From positions 1 through 47,057 of the forward strand of contig CALISW010000139.1 in the NCBI GenBank assembly GCA_938041655.1: 47,057 nucleotides of DNA, read 5' to 3'. Below are positions 1 through 8,299 of this stretch, one piece after another. How positions within the stretch are numbered: the first letter of the stretch is position 1; every line of letters starts with the position of its first letter. Origin of the DNA: an uncultured Thiotrichales bacterium. Its GTDB lineage: Bacteria > Pseudomonadota > Gammaproteobacteria > CAZUMV01. The notes under the pieces were generated by a model, which ran no database searches, was not told where the DNA came from, and saw nothing but the letters and a program-made list of their open reading frames with translations. Made by a program: the position numbers and the translations under genes.

Positions 1-50
1 AAGACCTGGTCACCCACTTGCATGTCACTACCATCTTTATACTGATACAT
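1..50 (-). CDS. 5' end of a small unidentified protein, cut by the window edge
   Basis: Reading leftward from an ATG at 50-48, the frame is open to the window edge and gives MYQYKDGSDMQVGDQV. A KDG.xxVGDxV opening of this kind is common in small cytosolic proteins with an SH3-like barrel. A weak GAAGG lies about 6 bases upstream. The rest of the gene is outside the window, so neither length nor function can be stated. It lies downstream of the TonB-C-like gene on the same strand. Confidence 0.4.
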   Translation of the reverse strand, partial: MYQYKDGSDMQVGDQV

Positions 51-85
51 CTGAGGCCTTCATGTAATGTTAGACGTATTGATGT

Positions 86-1126
86 TTAAAACTGAACAAA
101 CTTGAAATTTACGTCTGCAGTACCTAGTAATTGTAAGTAGCAATCACCAAATGAAACTGGTATTGAGTATTCTTCGTCTAGCTCTAATGGAAAAAATACG
201 TATTTTTTATCACAGCGTAGTTTTATTTCTCTCAACAAGCCGTCTGCATCATTAATAACAAAACCACTTTTAAATAAATTTATTGACCAGTACCCATTTT
301 CATCGGTAGTAGCCTCTAACTCAAAAGCATCCTGACTAGACTTTAATTCAAGCAATTGTTGATACGACGGCTCTAACAAGTCTGTAGCCTTAGAATCATC
401 ATTTTTAGCAAAAGAAAGGTAACTTTTGACAGCTTCTGCATAGTACTTATTAGCTAACTGAAGTTCGAATAGCTTTCTTCGAGCAATCTCTACAATATTA
501 TCTGGTAAAAAAGTCACTTTCGGGCCGGTATTTTCATAGGATAAGGCTGTTTTAAGGTACTTCATTTGCTCAGCAGCTGTGCCATATTTTACAGCATAGT
601 TAAAACGCGCCATATTTAGGTACGCATTCTCATACAGATTTCGCACACCTCTTTCTTCCAACTCTTTTAATGAGGCAAGTGAGGTTTGCTGGTTATCACG
701 TGCTAATACTTTGCTAAACTCACTGTATTGCCTTGAAAATATTTTTGTAGCTCCGTCGGCGCCAGACTCCATACGAAATATATATTTCATAGTCGACGCC
801 CCCTCAACCGGAGTATCTCCATTCATGGCTGGTTGAAAGATAGTGCGTTCCAGAGCAAGTTTGGCCTCTCTCTCGAAATCCCGGGCTAGTCTACCACCAG
901 TAGACTCAATAACCGTAGGTTCAAACACCTTGCCCTCGGTATCAACCATGAAACTATAGACCACCCAGGCTTCTGCAGCTTCTCGTGCCGCCCTTTTTGG
1001 AAACTGAGGGCTTTTGGGCTTCGTGGCTTCAGGTGCTGTGAATACTTCCACTGCTTGCTGGCCGCTCATTTCTGCATGCAACGATGTAATGTTGAAAATG
1101 ACTAAAATTATTATCACGCGCTTCAT
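86..1126 (-). CDS. Secreted protein with an N-terminal TonB C-terminal-like domain
   Basis: The 346-residue product begins with a typical signal peptide (about residues 1-18, cleavage after LHA). Residues about 37-115 resemble a TonB C-terminal domain: a P.FP..A lead, a Y.F.VD..GKV strand pair, then an ALERTIFQPA..G.PV ending. The remaining 230 residues have no domain I recognise; the middle is helical and repeat-like and may be TPR-related. True TonB proteins carry an N-terminal membrane anchor and a Pro-rich linker before this domain. Both are missing here, so it is probably a free periplasmic protein rather than an energy transducer. An AGGAGG-type ribosome site (1136-1131) lies 4 bases before the ATG. 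No TonB partner genes are nearby. Confidence 0.7.
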   Translation of the reverse strand: MKRVIIILVIFNITSLHAEMSGQQAVEVFTAPEATKPKSPQFPKRAAREAAEAWVVYSFMVDTEGKVFEPTVIESTGGRLARDFEREAKLALERTIFQPAMNGDTPVEGASTMKYIFRMESGADGATKIFSRQYSEFSKVLARDNQQTSLASLKELEERGVRNLYENAYLNMARFNYAVKYGTAAEQMKYLKTALSYENTGPKVTFLPDNIVEIARRKLFELQLANKYYAEAVKSYLSFAKNDDSKATDLLEPSYQQLLELKSSQDAFELEATTDENGYWSINLFKSGFVINDADGLLREIKLRCDKKYVFFPLELDEEYSIPVSFGDCYLQLLGTADVNFKFVQF

Positions 1127-1263
1127 TCATTCCTCCAAAGTACTTTCATTTGTTCCAGCTTACTATTTTCAACCTTCGTATCTATCCAGAGAACCAGAAT
1201 AAGTATACCGTCTTATCATCACCACAAGACATGGTTGAGTAAACGAAACCCCAGACCAACGGT

Positions 1264-1581
1264 TTAACCGGCTATCAACTTCAACATGGAAAATACTAAC
1301 AACCCAGCAACAATTGTTGAAAACATCTGCCTTGTAACTATGCCAGTAATAACAGCTCCTGTAGCAGCCAGCAGATGCAAATTGCTAAAACCAACATCCA
1401 ATTCACCACCACGATAAAAAGATGCCTGGGCAATGATTACTGACAAAACCGCTATCGGTACAAATTCCAAAGCCCGTAACAGCAATGGTGATAATTTCAG
1501 TTTATTAGCAAAAGCCATTGGTAGATAACGTGGTAAAAATGTTACTAATGCCATAGCAAATACCAACCACCAGTAATTCAT
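1264..1581 (-). CDS. azlD: AzlD-family branched-chain amino acid exporter subunit
   Basis: This 105-residue, very hydrophobic protein has about four membrane segments and the family opening MNYWWLVFAMALVTFLPRYLP, with length typical of AzlD/YgaH. AzlD is the small subunit of a two-part inner-membrane exporter of branched-chain amino acids or analogues, with AzlC as the large subunit. Its start overlaps the stop of the upstream AzlC gene by 4 bp (ATGA), which fits translational coupling and a stoichiometric complex. Substrate cannot be read from the sequence. It is the last gene of the four-gene leftward unit that begins at 3790. Confidence 0.88.
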   Translation of the reverse strand: MNYWWLVFAMALVTFLPRYLPMAFANKLKLSPLLLRALEFVPIAVLSVIIAQASFYRGGELDVGFSNLHLLAATGAVITGIVTRQMFSTIVAGLLVFSMLKLIAG

Positions 1582-2267
1582 GCCTGACCCCTCTCTACCA
1601 AGAGCCCTGCAACAATCGCAATGACTGCTGAAAACAACAGGCCAGTCTGATGCGGCCAGTCATAACAAAAGATACCTGCGACTACGGCCGTTAAAGCGCA
1701 AACCCATTCTGCTCTCGCCTTTAAGGCTGGCACAACAATCCCGATAAAAGCAACAATCATAGCGATCTCAAGACCCCAGTCAGACAACCCCGGTATTGTT
1801 TGTCCAAGCAAGAAACCCAACAGACTGGACAACTGCCAAAAAGAGTACATAAAGATTGCCGAGCCGAAATAGAACCAACGTAAACCAGATGCATCTGATT
1901 GAGTTAACAACCTGCCAGAAACTGCAGCGAAAGTTTCATCAGTTAGCCAAAAAGCAAGTGGTGCTCGCCAATATTGAGGCCAGTGTTGGACTCGTTTAAT
2001 CAAGTTCGCTGAATAGAGCATATGACGTAGATTCACAATAAATATAGTGAATACTATGATTGGAAATGAGGCCGCGCTCGCCAGCAATGTCACCGCAATA
2101 AACTGTGATGATCCGGCAAATACTATTGCCGACATACCTACTGTTTGTAATACAGTTAACTCTATAGTTTGCGCCATTGCGCCATATACGACACCGAATG
2201 GAAAAGCAGCAATCACCAGTGGCATGGTTGCCACTACCCCATCAAGAAATTGTCTTTTATTACTCAT
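1578..2267 (-). CDS. azlC: AzlC-family branched-chain amino acid exporter subunit
   Basis: This is a 229-residue polytopic membrane protein with the AzlC hallmarks: an N-terminal PLVIAAFPFGVVYGAMA segment, an FAGSSQF motif, then NLRHMLYSA and a WLTDETFA segment. AzlC with AzlD forms an exporter related to E. coli YgaZ/YgaH (L-valine export). The gene overlaps azlD by 4 bp and the upstream SGNH hydrolase gene by 8 bp, so these genes are probably read from one mRNA. A leucine-responsive regulator is often found beside azlCD, but none is seen here. The assignment to family is secure; the exported compound is not known. Confidence 0.9.
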   Translation of the reverse strand: MSNKRQFLDGVVATMPLVIAAFPFGVVYGAMAQTIELTVLQTVGMSAIVFAGSSQFIAVTLLASAASFPIIVFTIFIVNLRHMLYSANLIKRVQHWPQYWRAPLAFWLTDETFAAVSGRLLTQSDASGLRWFYFGSAIFMYSFWQLSSLLGFLLGQTIPGLSDWGLEIAMIVAFIGIVVPALKARAEWVCALTAVVAGIFCYDWPHQTGLLFSAVIAIVAGLLVERGQA

Positions 2268-3018
2268 GTGCTGTCGTTGGAAAATCAGTTGCTCTAGAAC
2301 GTGTAGATTGAATTAATTCATTCAAATTGCTAGCCCAAATAGAATAAGCTGCCGGTCCTGGGTGAAAGCCATCAACTGCCATCATTGACGGGTCAGTGGC
2401 AAAGTCGAGTGGCACGAACAGCACGGCAGGATCTTGTTCTATCTCTGCCTCCAATGCTGCAGACATCAATTGCGCCTTTTTTCCTAAATACCAACGCAAT
2501 GGCTGTGGTAATGCTGGAAAAAGATGCATCGGTGGCACACCACAAACAATCATTAAATCCGGGTTATAGAGAGATTTTACTTTATGTCGCAACTGTTCTT
2601 GTTGTTGTCTCAATAATTCCGCACCAACCATTGCGGTCACATCATTCACGCCAAGACTTAAGATCACCACATCGTAACTGTCAGGCTCTAGCTTTTGTAC
2701 CATCTTTAGAGTGCTCAATGTTGTCGCTCCAGTCTTGGCAAGCAATTTCCATTGCAATTCGTATCTTTCTTGAAGCAAACCAGCCAACTGCCCTGACAAA
2801 GCTTGATGTTGATACTCTGCACCAACTCCTGCTGCTGCTGAATCGCCGATAATCAGCAAGCGCAATCGTTCACCTTCACCACACAAAGCGTCTCTTTCGC
2901 CTGCAGCTTCTGGTAACACTGGCGTTGTTTTTCGAACGTGCTTGCCTTGCAACACAAGAAGTGGCCCGAGTAATAGCGTAGCGATTTTAATCAGCATGAG
3001 TTTTAGCCAGATCCCCAA
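2260..3018 (-). CDS. SGNH/GDSL-family hydrolase (lipase/esterase type)
   Basis: The protein has 252 residues with the four SGNH blocks visible: GDSAAAG with catalytic Ser60, a block II Gly in the region after 70, GVND at 123-126 supplying Gly and Asn, and DGFHP at 216-220 supplying the Asp/His pair. A hydrophobic N-terminal stretch (about residues 5-24) suggests a signal anchor, placing the enzyme at the periplasmic face of the inner membrane. Family members cleave esters such as acyl groups on lipids or glycans; the substrate here is unknown. Its start lies 32 bp inside the preceding gene and its end overlaps azlC by 8 bp. No role linking it to amino acid export is evident. Confidence 0.85.
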   Translation of the reverse strand: MGIWLKLMLIKIATLLLGPLLVLQGKHVRKTTPVLPEAAGERDALCGEGERLRLLIIGDSAAAGVGAEYQHQALSGQLAGLLQERYELQWKLLAKTGATTLSTLKMVQKLEPDSYDVVILSLGVNDVTAMVGAELLRQQQEQLRHKVKSLYNPDLMIVCGVPPMHLFPALPQPLRWYLGKKAQLMSAALEAEIEQDPAVLFVPLDFATDPSMMAVDGFHPGPAAYSIWASNLNELIQSTRSRATDFPTTAHE

Positions 3019-3790
3019 GGTGTTTATTGATCGCTACTGCAATATCTTTTAATGAATAATTCAGATTCATTACGTCATCACCGTGCGGGTGATACACATT
3101 ACCTCTAAAGGGCGGCTCCACTACCTCACCATTTTCATCAACAATCCAGAATGCTGGAACACCATACGTCTGGTTTTCATTCGGCGCCCTGAAAAAACCT
3201 TGCCACTCAGCAACAGAACCATAGCTTTCATTCAAACTGGCTTGTTGTCTTTCGCTCATTAACAAACGAAAACCCATGTCCAAATACGGTTCTATCGGTA
3301 TCAAGCCCTTCTTAACCGCTGCGTGATTAGACTCTACAAATGCCTGGTAAGCATCCAGGTAAGATTTTGAATCATGCGCATAATCCAGCAACGCACGGTC
3401 CTTAAAACCCATTTGCCGGGTATGAAAAACAGGCGGCTCGGCAATAGCGATAAACCCTACCTGATCGGAATAATTGTCTACTAATGTTCGCAGGATATGC
3501 AGATCCTCATAAGAATCCTGGCACCAAATACCGCGCGTGATTGACTTGGCACCCATCGCACCGCCTCCGAAGATATAAATTACAGACAGTGGTTTTTCCT
3601 GCGACTGAATTAGATTCAGTAGATGATGTTGTGCTCCTGATTGATCCTGCACCGTGATGTCTGCATGAATGATAGCTCCCTGTTGGTAATGGTTTTTTTC
3701 AATGCTATCCGCTATCACTAACTGGAATCCCGAAACAGGCATCAGAGTAAACAACACACAACAACTGATAAATTTATGCATTGTTCGCAT
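2987..3790 (-). CDS. Exported thioredoxin-fold protein of unknown function
   Basis: This 267-residue protein starts with a signal peptide (about residues 1-27, MRTMHKF..VLFTLMPVSG..VIA). The mature part opens with a VQDQSGAQHHL strand and a PLSVIYIFGG strand like AhpC/TlpA thioredoxin folds, and later has the YGVPAFWIVDENGEVV segment that in this fold follows the cis-proline strand. The usual CxxC or peroxidatic Cys after the second strand is absent; only a single Cys in GIWCQDS is present there. It may therefore not be a classic disulfide oxidoreductase. It is first in the leftward unit with the SGNH hydrolase and azlCD. Confidence 0.6.
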   Translation of the reverse strand: MRTMHKFISCCVLFTLMPVSGFQLVIADSIEKNHYQQGAIIHADITVQDQSGAQHHLLNLIQSQEKPLSVIYIFGGGAMGAKSITRGIWCQDSYEDLHILRTLVDNYSDQVGFIAIAEPPVFHTRQMGFKDRALLDYAHDSKSYLDAYQAFVESNHAAVKKGLIPIEPYLDMGFRLLMSERQQASLNESYGSVAEWQGFFRAPNENQTYGVPAFWIVDENGEVVEPPFRGNVYHPHGDDVMNLNYSLKDIAVAINKHLGDLAKTHAD

Positions 3791-3939
3791 AATAAAAATC
3801 CTGAGAAATTACATGACCACAAGTATAACTCGGTACATCGTCACATCGTAGCGTTCTTATGCTGCCGTTAATCTACTCAAAGTCTCTATTTGACACTTCA
3901 AGCCTTGATTCCAGACACTCACTCATCCATTAATAGAGC

Positions 3940-4593
3940 ATGGGAAATAACGTTATCAATGTAACCACCAAGCGCTGGCAGGCTCTGCTCGAGCGAATGG
4001 ACTTAGTTGATCATTCTGATACGTTCAGAAAGTTGTATGACGCCCATCTCGAAAAACATCGGCACTACCACACGATCACCCATCTCGATGCTTGTCTCAA
4101 GCATCTGGATCTGGTGGTGGATCTGGCAGACAGCCCCGATCAAATCGAGCTTGCACTGTGGTTTCACGATGCAATTTATCAGCCCTATTCATCCAACAAT
4201 GAAGTAAAAAGTGCAGAATGGGCAACCACGTTTCTTGAAGAGAGCAAAAGTTTTGTCACTGTACAAGAACGGATTCAAGAATTGATCATGGTGACCGAGC
4301 ATAACTCTTCCAGCATCTCAAATGATCAAACACTGATGCTGGATATAGATTTATCAATACTCGGCCAGTCCAGTGGCAACTATGATTTGTATGAAAATGC
4401 AATTCGCAAAGAGTACAAAAGAATCCCCTATTTTTTGTACACGTCCAAGCGAGCACAGTTATTACAAGGCTTTTTAGATCGTGAAAGAATCTATAACAGC
4501 GACTTTTTCTATGGGCAGCTAGAACTAAAGGCGCGCGAAAACCTGACGCGAGCGATTGAAAAACTGGGTGCAACCAATAAAAATATAGCGTAA
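3940..4593 (+). CDS. HD-domain metal-dependent phosphohydrolase (predicted)
   Basis: The 217-residue product matches the COG4339-type predicted HD phosphohydrolases. HYHTITHL at 42-49 supplies the first His ligands, and ALWFHDAIY with the His76-Asp77 doublet gives the class its name. The C-terminal MLDIDLSILG, EYKRIPYFLY and FLDRERIY blocks are also family signatures. Members are cytosolic and probably act on nucleotides or other phosphate esters, but no substrate is established. A perfect TTGACA hexamer lies at 3890-3895, with only a weak -10 (GACACT) after it, giving a short leader. The next gene starts 21 bp downstream, so the two are likely cotranscribed. Confidence 0.85.
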   Translation: MGNNVINVTTKRWQALLERMDLVDHSDTFRKLYDAHLEKHRHYHTITHLDACLKHLDLVVDLADSPDQIELALWFHDAIYQPYSSNNEVKSAEWATTFLEESKSFVTVQERIQELIMVTEHNSSSISNDQTLMLDIDLSILGQSSGNYDLYENAIRKEYKRIPYFLYTSKRAQLLQGFLDRERIYNSDFFYGQLELKARENLTRAIEKLGATNKNIA

Positions 4594-4614
4594 GGTTTAC
4601 TTATCTAAACGTCT

Positions 4615-5016
4615 ATGAGGTGTACTTTGAAACTTACACAAATCATTAGCGCTATGATAATACTGATAGCACTGCATGCATGCACCACCACTAAACCTTT
4701 AACACCTCAAGAAGAAAGAGTTTCTATACCACTTGTCGATCGAGGGGGCATTAAAGACTGGCGTGCAGTAGGTGAAAAAGCGATCCTGATCAAGGCAAGA
4801 AATAACCAATGGTACCGAGCAACCTTCAAACGACGTTGTTTTAATCTCGATGACAGCATTACACGTACGGTGAGTTTTGTTTCAAGTGTTACTGGATCTT
4901 TTGGGGAACATAGTGAAGTGCTAGTAGATGATCAAACGTGTCGTGTTAAGACTATGGAAAAATGGCTTGATCCTGATGAGACAGAAAACCCGGACAATGG
5001 TGGATTTGTAAGCTAG
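4615..5016 (+). CDS. Small outer-envelope lipoprotein, DUF6491-like
   Basis: The protein is up to 133 residues with a lipoprotein signal: a hydrophobic run ending in LIALHAC, so lipidation would be on Cys23. The mature part contains a DWRAVGEKAILIKARNNQWYRATF region and two further Cys, which resembles the DUF6491 group of small lipoproteins of unknown function. Two starts are possible: the ATG at 4615 has no obvious ribosome site, whereas a TTG at 4627 is preceded by GAGGT at good spacing and gives a neater signal peptide beginning MKLTQII. It ends 25 bp from the convergent SDR gene with no clear terminator between. Confidence 0.7.
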   Translation: MRCTLKLTQIISAMIILIALHACTTTKPLTPQEERVSIPLVDRGGIKDWRAVGEKAILIKARNNQWYRATFKRRCFNLDDSITRTVSFVSSVTGSFGEHSEVLVDDQTCRVKTMEKWLDPDETENPDNGGFVS

Positions 5017-5041
5017 TAAATTCTTCCTTAGTGAGCTGATT

Positions 5042-5752
5042 TTACCAACTGACTGGATCACCATTGTAATTGAACCAACTACCGCTATCGGCAAACTGTA
5101 TTGTTGAAATGACGCACTGCTGACCGGCAACACTGTCTACCACTTCAACATCGGCCAATTCAGTACCCATATCGGTTTTACACCAGCCAGGGGCCATCGA
5201 AAATATAGTAATTCCTAGTGGCTCCAACTCCGCGGCCAGTCCCTTGGTTAACATGTTTAAGCTCGCCTTTGTCGTCCTGTATCCATGCACACCACCCACT
5301 GTATTATTACTTATCGAACCTAGATCACTACTCATCATCATTATGATTTTCATGTCGCTACTCGCAACATGCTCTTGAAAGGCGGAGATCATCTTGAAAG
5401 GCGAGAGAACATTGACCTCAAGCAGCTCTCTCCAAATATCATAAGACATGTCTGAAAGCGTTTGATGCTGCAAACCCATGCTTAAGTCCGCACCCAGAAT
5501 ACCTGCATTATTAAGCAACACATCAATTTTAGTTCCAGCAAGTATTGTGGCGCATTCATCAATCTCGGTGTGATTGGTGACATCCAGCTGGTGGATTTCT
5601 AATGCTCTGTATTCATTTGCCAAATCGATAAGCTCTGTAGCTGTAGCAGGCGTTCTACAGCAGGCCAACACATCCCAGCCTTTTACAAGATATTGACGGG
5701 TATGCTCTAAACCCAATCCGCGGTTGGCACCGGTTATTAGTACTCTCGGCAT
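5042..5752 (-). CDS. Short-chain dehydrogenase/reductase (SDR)
   Basis: This is a 236-residue classical SDR. TGANRGLG near residues 7-14 is the dinucleotide-binding loop, LLNNAGILG is the NNAG motif, and the catalytic set is Ser in MMMSSDLGS plus YRTTK (Tyr and Lys). The Arg-rich CCRTPA segment after the second strand suggests a preference for NADP(H). The length and the small C-terminus resemble the C-factor/sniffer-like SDRs rather than FabG. Substrate is unknown. The gene stands alone, divergent from the alpha/beta hydrolase at 5885. Confidence 0.88.
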   Translation of the reverse strand: MPRVLITGANRGLGLEHTRQYLVKGWDVLACCRTPATATELIDLANEYRALEIHQLDVTNHTEIDECATILAGTKIDVLLNNAGILGADLSMGLQHQTLSDMSYDIWRELLEVNVLSPFKMISAFQEHVASSDMKIIMMMSSDLGSISNNTVGGVHGYRTTKASLNMLTKGLAAELEPLGITIFSMAPGWCKTDMGTELADVEVVDSVAGQQCVISTIQFADSGSWFNYNGDPVSW

Positions 5753-5884
5753 ATTTTCTCTTTCTTAAACAGCATATAAATTTCATAAATCATAACACCC
5801 CATACTAAACACCGATATAGAATCATTTACTGCTCTCCTGTAAAGAACTTTAAACCTGATAACCTTTACTCCATACTGATTTCA

Positions 5885-6835
5885 ATGAATCGCAGGACAT
5901 TAATAAAACAGGCTATACAAAACGTAACCGGTATAACTTTGTATTTTCTTGGTGGTTGCGCACCAACAATCACTTACACAAACAGTGCAGCATCTATGGT
6001 TCAACCATTCACGAATAATAATGGAAGTGGAAGTATGAAAAGAGGATATCTTGACGGCCCATTTGGTCAGATGCACTATTACGAAATGGGCACTGGACCG
6101 GTCACGCTGGTGCTCGCACATCAATCTCCCGTCTGCGGGCGAATGTTTGAACGTGCCATGCCATATCTTGCAGCCGCTGGTATCCGCGCAATTTCAATCG
6201 ATACACCCGGATACGGTAATTCGGATGTACCCTCCTCACCTCCCGAGATTCACGATTATGCTGATTCGTATATCGAAGTACTCAATCAACTGGGCTTGAA
6301 CCAAGCTCATTTTCTTGGTCACCACACCGGTGGTGGTATTTTATGCAACCTCGCTGCACGATTTCCTGAGCGGGTTAGCTCATTGACATTAAATGGACCG
6401 CCATTATTCACCAAAGAAATGCTCGAACAGTTCAAAGGTTTCGAATTAGCTTCGCATCCAATACACGAAGATGGCTCACACTTGATTGAGAGCTGGAACA
6501 GACGTCTGGAATATTCACCAGGCTGGTCCGACAAGGTGGCAATGCATCGCAGATTACTTGAGCAACTCTGGGCAGGTGATACATGGTGGTTCGGACATAA
6601 AGCCGCTTTTAATTATGATATGACTGATGATTTCAAATCACTATCGGGTCAACTAATGATCCTCACAAACACTGGTGACGATATCTATCAACTGGCAAAA
6701 AATGCACACGAAATGCGCCCCGAAATAAAATATGTGGAGCTTGAAGGTGGCACTCATGACATCGTTGATGAACAACCAGAAGCGTGGTCAAAAGCAGTGA
6801 CAGATTTTGTTCTGCAAGCAGAAACTAAGCGCTAA
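5885..6835 (+). CDS. Exported alpha/beta hydrolase with atypical nucleophile position
   Basis: The 316-residue protein has an N-terminal export signal (MNRRTLIKQ..., then a hydrophobic run ending LGGC); it could be a lipoprotein with Cys25, or a Tat-like substrate given the Arg pair. The mature part is an alpha/beta hydrolase: LAHQSPVCGRMF forms the oxyanion region, IDTPGYGNSD the next strand, and LGHHTGGG the nucleophile elbow. In the G-x-Nuc-x-G elbow (145-149) the nucleophile position is His147, not Ser, Cys or Asp. The late His is in GGTHDIVD (about 291). The catalytic mechanism is thus unclear. Its last 11 bp overlap, tail to tail, the LysR gene on the other strand. Confidence 0.8.
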   Translation: MNRRTLIKQAIQNVTGITLYFLGGCAPTITYTNSAASMVQPFTNNNGSGSMKRGYLDGPFGQMHYYEMGTGPVTLVLAHQSPVCGRMFERAMPYLAAAGIRAISIDTPGYGNSDVPSSPPEIHDYADSYIEVLNQLGLNQAHFLGHHTGGGILCNLAARFPERVSSLTLNGPPLFTKEMLEQFKGFELASHPIHEDGSHLIESWNRRLEYSPGWSDKVAMHRRLLEQLWAGDTWWFGHKAAFNYDMTDDFKSLSGQLMILTNTGDDIYQLAKNAHEMRPEIKYVELEGGTHDIVDEQPEAWSKAVTDFVLQAETKR

Positions 6836-7733
6836 TTAATTTCGGCCTAAGTCTCTCTGAGCGACCCTCAAGACTATCAAGTGAACTTTCAAGCGCTGTG
6901 ACTACAGCATCACGGAAACGCCTCACTCGTGCGGTTGTTCTCACGTCGACATGTGTTAGCACCCATAAATCAGGACCATCTTCCATTAGTTCTACAGGTA
7001 TGCGATACAATTTAGAACTTATATCACCCCATGCGCAGGCATAGAGAACAAGGCCCATACCTCTTTTTGCCATTTCAAAAGCGATTCTGGCTGAATTTAC
7101 ACGTAGTATCTTTGCTTTCGGGAAATTGTGTCTCACCCAGTCTGGAGCTTGCTCATTATCAGTCCAGGTAATACAGGTCATATCCCGTACCCCCTGCTCA
7201 TAGGCTTCCAATAATCCCTTGTTTGCATAAACACTGAACTTGACCTGACCAATTCTTTTACCAACCAAATTTTCAGGCGGTTGATTGGTTGCACGAATCG
7301 CAACATCCGCATCACCGATTGATAAATCTAGTAACTCGTTAGTTGTTGTGAACTGCATATCTATATCAGGATATTTTTTACAAAAGTCGTCAATCACCTC
7401 TAACAACAAATCCATATTCGGCAAGTCCGCCGTGGTTACACGAATCAACCCTTTCATTTCGGCGTTATTTTTCATTACCATGCGTTCAAGTTGATGCGCA
7501 TTTTCAGACATTTTTTCGGCAGCACTCAGGATACGTTCTCCAGCAGCCGTCAACACCCAGCCATGACTGGTTGAGCGTTCAAACAATCTCGCGCCGAGTT
7601 CTTCTTCGAGACTGGTGAGTCTTCTGGAAACAGTCGATTGATTAACACCGAGAATTTGTGCCGCTTGTGTAGCAGAGCCCTCTGCGACAACCGCCAAGAA
7701 ATAACGTATGTAATCCCAATTAAATTTATGCAT
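6825..7733 (-). CDS. LysR-family transcriptional regulator
   Basis: The 302-residue protein has the LysR layout. A winged helix-turn-helix sits at residues about 5-65 (NWDYIRYFLAVVAEGSATQAAQILGVNQSTVSRRLTSLEEELGARLFER), followed by a linker helix and an effector-binding domain starting near GLIRVTTADLP. The opening NWDYIRYFLAV and the SHGWVLTAAG stretch resemble the subgroup that regulates single adjacent enzymes. Its neighbours are the convergent alpha/beta hydrolase and a small secreted protein, and no divergent target gene is present, so the regulon may be elsewhere. Its 5' region contains a perfect 15-bp inverted repeat (7811-7846). Confidence 0.92.
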   Translation of the reverse strand: MHKFNWDYIRYFLAVVAEGSATQAAQILGVNQSTVSRRLTSLEEELGARLFERSTSHGWVLTAAGERILSAAEKMSENAHQLERMVMKNNAEMKGLIRVTTADLPNMDLLLEVIDDFCKKYPDIDMQFTTTNELLDLSIGDADVAIRATNQPPENLVGKRIGQVKFSVYANKGLLEAYEQGVRDMTCITWTDNEQAPDWVRHNFPKAKILRVNSARIAFEMAKRGMGLVLYACAWGDISSKLYRIPVELMEDGPDLWVLTHVDVRTTARVRRFRDAVVTALESSLDSLEGRSERLRPKLISA

Positions 7734-7810
7734 ATTTGCATCAAACCATGTAATTTAAAGACTATTGAATCAATATTCTGACAAATTACGCTCTTTTTAA
7801 TACAAGCACA

Positions 7811-7846
7811 ACATACTATCTATGCTATTTTGCATAGATAGTATGT
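7811..7846. repeat. Perfect 15-bp inverted repeat between small secreted gene and lysR
   Basis: ACATACTATCTATGC (7811-7825) is followed by a 6-base loop TATTTT and its exact complement (7832-7846). On the plus strand it runs into ATTTTT, but no plus-strand gene precedes it. On the minus strand it lies 20 bases after the stop of the gene at 7866-8168 and about 80 bases before lysR, but with no T tract after the stem. It could be a weak terminator or processing hairpin for that gene, or an operator. The stem is unusually AT-rich. Confidence 0.75.
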
Positions 7847-7865
7847 ATTTTTAGACAAGCGCGAA

Positions 7866-8168
7866 TCATCTGCTGAAAGCAACTGTGTAATCGTCCTCAT
7901 CTCTAGTCACTACACAAGTGGCTTTATAGGCTCGAGTTTCAACGCCCGCTACACGCATTTCAACTTTATGCGTAATACCCTGCCTTGATTTGCTTTTGGG
8001 CGTGTATTTTACTTTTAACAACTTCGTATCAACATTACGATCTGAATAGGTGTTCTTCAGCTCATTTTTACACAGCGTGTAGCCACCACCTTTTGTCATT
8101 TCTTTTGCTGCTACGGTTGAAAACATTACGACTGAAAGCAATGCTGCCAATAGTATATTTCTAATCAT
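7866..8168 (-). CDS. Small secreted protein of unknown function
   Basis: This 100-residue protein has a clear signal peptide (MIRNILLAALLSVVMFSTVAA, cleavage near residue 21). The mature domain of about 79 residues is basic and beta-rich, with two Cys (in YTLCKNEL and KATCVVTR) that could form one disulfide in the periplasm. I recognise no family. A GGAG ribosome site lies 6-8 bases before the ATG. It is a single gene, with an inverted repeat just after its stop. Confidence 0.65.
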   Translation of the reverse strand: MIRNILLAALLSVVMFSTVAAKEMTKGGGYTLCKNELKNTYSDRNVDTKLLKVKYTPKSKSRQGITHKVEMRVAGVETRAYKATCVVTRDEDDYTVAFSR

Positions 8169-8299
8169 CTTATTCTCCAGATTGTCTGTATTTGTTTACA
8201 GGCGAACTCTAGAAGAAATAGATTTATCCCGGAATAGCGCTTATTGCATCGGTTAGATGTACTTTTGCATATACCTAAATGACGCACAGGAATTATAAA

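Noticed and set aside
2385-2852. 155-codon open frame on the plus strand
   Set aside because: It lies wholly antisense to the SGNH hydrolase gene, which has all four family blocks; the frame's product shows no family likeness.
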